From the NCBI RefSeq assembly GCF_002878395.1, contig NC_061118.1, positions 129,586,730 through 129,650,729 on the forward strand: DNA of 64,000 bases. Reading direction: 5' to 3'. This DNA is from Capsicum annuum (lineage: Eukaryota; Streptophyta; Magnoliopsida; Solanales; Solanaceae). Of this stretch, positions 61,461-64,000 are shown piece by piece (within the stretch, counting starts at the first letter, position 1; every line of letters begins with the position of its first letter). The notes below the pieces were generated by a model. It did not search any database. It worked only from the letters and a program-made list of their open reading frames with translations, and was not told where the DNA came from. A program made the position numbers and the translations under genes.

Positions 61461-62890
61461 GCTTTGTTGTACAAGGATTTCACAACGGCCTGATGTCAAT
61501 TACGAAAATACATATTCGCCAGTTATGAATGCAATAATATTGTGTTATATTATTAGTTTCACTGTTCATGAGAGACTTGAAATATATTTGATGGATGTGG
61601 TCATAGCCTATCTCTATGGATCACTTGATAATAAGATATACATGAAAGTTTCCCACAGATTTAAGATGCCAGAAACATATAGTTCAAAGCCTCAAGAAAT
61701 GTATTTCATTAGATTGAAAAGATCATTGTATGGTTTGAAGCAATCTGTATGCATGTGGTATAACCATCTTAGTGAATATTTATCTAAGACAGGTTATACG
61801 AATGATAAATTTGCCTATGTGTTTATACAGAAAACAACATTACAGTTTGTTGTACTTGCTATCTATCTATTTCGATGACATAAATTTTATTGGAACTCCA
61901 ATAATAGAACCTCAAAAGAGAATTGATTACCTAAAGAAAGAATTTGAGATGAAGATCTTGGAAGGATAAAATTATGCCTAGGTTTGCAAATTGAGTATTT
62001 GACAAACGGTATCTTTATCCATCAATCTGCCTACACAGAAAATATGTTGAAAAGGTTTTAAATGGATGGAGAATATCCATCAAGTACTTCGATGGTTGTT
62101 CGATCACTTGATGTGAATAAGAGTTCATTCCGACCTCAAGAAAAGACTAAGAAACTCCTTGTTCCTGAAGTACCATATCTTAGTTCAATTGATGCACTAA
62201 TGTATCTTGATAATACTACAATGCCTGGTATAGAATTTTTGGTTAATTTATTAATAAGCTATAGTTTTATCCTACTAAGATACATTGAAATGGGATCAAA
62301 TACATATTACGGTACCTAAAAAGGACTACCGATATGAGCTCCTTTTATTCTAAGAATTGCAGTCCCAATTTTGTTAGTTATGCTGATGCTGGGTATTTAT
62401 CTGACTGCATAAATCTCGGCCTCAAAAAGACTATATGTTCACATGTGGGGGTACTGGCATATCTTGGAGATCTACAAAACAGTTTATCATAGCCAACTCA
62501 TCAAAACATTTTGATATAATAGTTATTCATGAAGTAAGCCGAGAGTGTATGTGGTTGAAGTCCATGATACATCTAATTCAAGAAAAATATGATTTGAAAT
62601 ATGAAGAAGTACCCACAATTTTATATGAAGATAATGCAACATGCATAACACAACTTAAGTAAGGATTCATAAAAGGAGATAGAACGAAGCACATTTCAAT
62701 AAATCTTTTCTTTACACATGACCTACAAGAAAAGATGATATTAACGTGTAACATATTAGTCCAAGTGATAATGTGGTTGATTTATTCACCAAGTATCTTC
62801 CAACTGCAAATTTCAAGAAGATGGTGCACAAGATCGGGATGCAAAAGTTTAAGGATATTATCATTAGGGGGAGTTAATACACGTTGTACT
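61461..62890 (+). pseudogene. Copia reverse transcriptase and RNase H
   Basis: RT: RPDVNYENTYSPVMNAIILC, LMDVVIAYLYGSLDNKIYMK and RLKRSLYGLKQSVCMWYNHL (frame 61459-61878). The catalytic box YFDDINFIGTP lies in the next frame, so a frameshift just before it separates it. Downstream are GLQIEYLTNGIFIHQSAYTE and PYLSSIDALMYLDNTTMP. RNase H: a DAG-like core near 62385 (SYADAGYLSD in one frame), then ILYEDNATCITQLK and KHISINLFF; the end reads NVVDLFTKYLPTANFKKMVH and IGMQKFKD. The 62435-62662 frame covers part. It is decayed throughout. Confidence 0.85.
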
Positions 62891-63062
62891 ATTTTTTCTT
62901 TACAAGGTTTAGTCTCACTGAATTTTTCTTGTAAGGTTTTTAATGAGGCAACCTATATGTGTATTATTAGATATGCATACTCTTTTTCCTTCAATAGATT
63001 TTTCTTAATTTTAACTTTATATCTAGTAAGATTTTAACAAGACACATTATCTACTAGACATT

Positions 63063-63072
63063 CAAGGGAAAG
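63063..63072 (+). other. Copia polypurine tract
   Basis: CAAGGGAAAG lies immediately before the 3' LTR start TGTTATGATATTG. A second purine block, TTAGGGGGAG at about 62864-62873, lies at the end of pol and is common in copia elements. Confidence 0.7.
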
Positions 63073-63324
63073 TGTTATGATATTGATGTATATCATTCGC
63101 CGTAAATGTATATCAAGAATATAGATAGTATCTATCAAGATATATCAAGATCTAGTGAATATCTATCAAAATATGAAATGTCTATCCTTTGAAGAGAAAT
63201 TAGGTGGAATTTCTGCTATAAATAGAGGGGAATTCTTCATTGTAGATCATCCCTCAATAGAAATAAGAATTACTCTCTCTTCTCTCTCTATTTTTCTTTT
63301 TCTCTACTTTATATTTTATAACAC
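63073..63324 (+). repeat. Copia 3' LTR
   Basis: It starts TGTTATGATATTG and ends ...TTATAACACA. It pairs with 36851-37090. It has a TATAAATAG box at 63217-63225 and a C/T-rich end. It carries an extra 'tatcaagatata' unit relative to the 5' LTR. Confidence 0.85.
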
Positions 63325-64000
63325 AATTTGGTATAATAATAGACAACTTTAATTTAAGACAACAAAATTTGAAAATTTTCTTTATTTTGTTAAACTCTGT
63401 GTCAAATCAAAATAGATCATTCTTTTTTAAATGGAGTAGTTTTTGTTTTATAAAAAAAGAAAACTAATATACTAATAGGCATGCCCAGAAGTTTCTAAAT
63501 TTAATTTCATGATAATTCAGTCCTCTCCAATCAAATAATGCTACGTGTTTGTTAGTTTTACATGTATAGTTGTAGTAGTGTGAAAAGTTGGTGATGTGCA
63601 CGGGTATAATATTTGTTCACAAATTATTCTTTTTGAAGGATAATAATTAATTAATTTGAAATTTTCTCTTTAAAATAAGTTATATATTAGTGTGATAGTA
63701 AATTATTTCATGAAGTGTAAAATGTATAAACTTTAAATGATATTAATTAACTAATTTAAAATTTTTATGTAACCTATGTTATATATATTTGTGTGATAGT
63801 AAACTATTTCATTCTTCTTTCTCAAGAATTTGGTGGGAGGTGGTCCCGGGTGCGCGGATTTAATAGGTATAATAGATTTAGGTTTCTACTGAATCTATTT
63901 TTATTAGTGCGTGGATATTTTTTAAATTTTGTTTCAATATCTTTTAATAATTTACTTTTTTCGTAAGATATATTCATTAATTATTTTATCCTGTAGTAAT
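63325..64000. other. Gene-free flank with an imperfect duplication
   Basis: AT-rich DNA. An approximately 70-bp unit beginning 'ttaattaatttgaaatttt' (about 63648) and containing 'gtgtgatagtaaattatttc' is repeated about 100 bp later (about 63745-63815). No gene is recognised. Confidence 0.55.

Larger units (their letters stand above)
36851..63324 (+). mobile_element. Ty1/copia retrotransposon split by two large insertions
   Basis: Matching LTRs of about 0.24-0.25 kb bracket gag, protease, integrase, RT and RNase H remnants in Ty1/copia order (integrase before RT). Removing the CACTA element (39797-50470) and the Ty3 element (50647-60587) with one copy of each target duplication leaves a colinear element of about 5.9 kb. 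Stops and frameshifts occur throughout, so it is long dead. No convincing 5-bp target duplication was found: the flanks are ...TAGTT on the left and CAATT or ATTTG on the right, depending on the LTR edge. Confidence 0.9.

Noticed and set aside
36841..63330. 5-bp target duplication for the copia element
   Set aside because: No exact match between left and right flanks at any plausible LTR edge; not claimed.

Overview
This window is plant nuclear DNA: AT-rich, full of plant LTR retrotransposons, with a CACTA DNA transposon, an old endogenous pararetrovirus, and broken fragments of plant genes (KIN-12 kinesin, TCP factor, polyol transporter, WRN-like exonuclease). The LTR families and the pararetrovirus suggest a dicot, most likely Solanaceae; that is inference from remembered family resemblance. 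I see no intact cellular gene and no tRNA or rRNA gene. Almost every long open frame is a decayed mobile-element piece or a chance frame.

Layout. (1) 1-25558 is a minus-strand array of a non-coding LTR retrotransposon family, LTR-internal-LTR-internal-LTR-internal-LTR with shared LTRs of about 2.7 kb. Its first internal region is split by a complete second element (3546-12938) of a related family. (2) 25559-30664 is AT-rich DNA with a three-copy dispersed repeat, a long pyrimidine tract, a 26-base G run and a minus-strand exonuclease pseudogene carrying a 141-bp in-frame duplication. (3) 30670-36420 is a degraded pararetrovirus copy (coat-like, movement, two protease-like segments, reverse transcriptase) that ends in an inverted repeat of itself. 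It contains two 100-N assembly gaps. (4) 36851-63324 is one plus-strand Ty1/copia element split by two large insertions.

The copia element is the key structure. A 10.67-kb CACTA element (39797-50470, target duplication TCT) sits in its integrase. A 9.94-kb Ty3/gypsy chromovirus (50647-60587, target duplication AAGAT, minus strand) sits 176 bp further on. The CACTA element carries a solo LTR (40189-42439) and no transposase that I can see. It does carry fragments of at least three host genes plus a LINE-type zinc-binding segment: KIN-12 exons with introns kept, an antisense TCP domain, and a polyol/sugar transporter. It is a gene-capturing, Pack-CACTA-like element.

Order of events: copia insertion first, then CACTA and Ty3 in unknown relative order. 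The solo LTR inside CACTA arrived after CACTA assembled or came with it. The Ty3 LTR pair is mosaic, with an 850-bp almost identical block between diverged flanks, so its age should not be read from simple LTR divergence. Coordinates of degenerate pieces are approximate to a few bases, or tens of bases where breaks are present.
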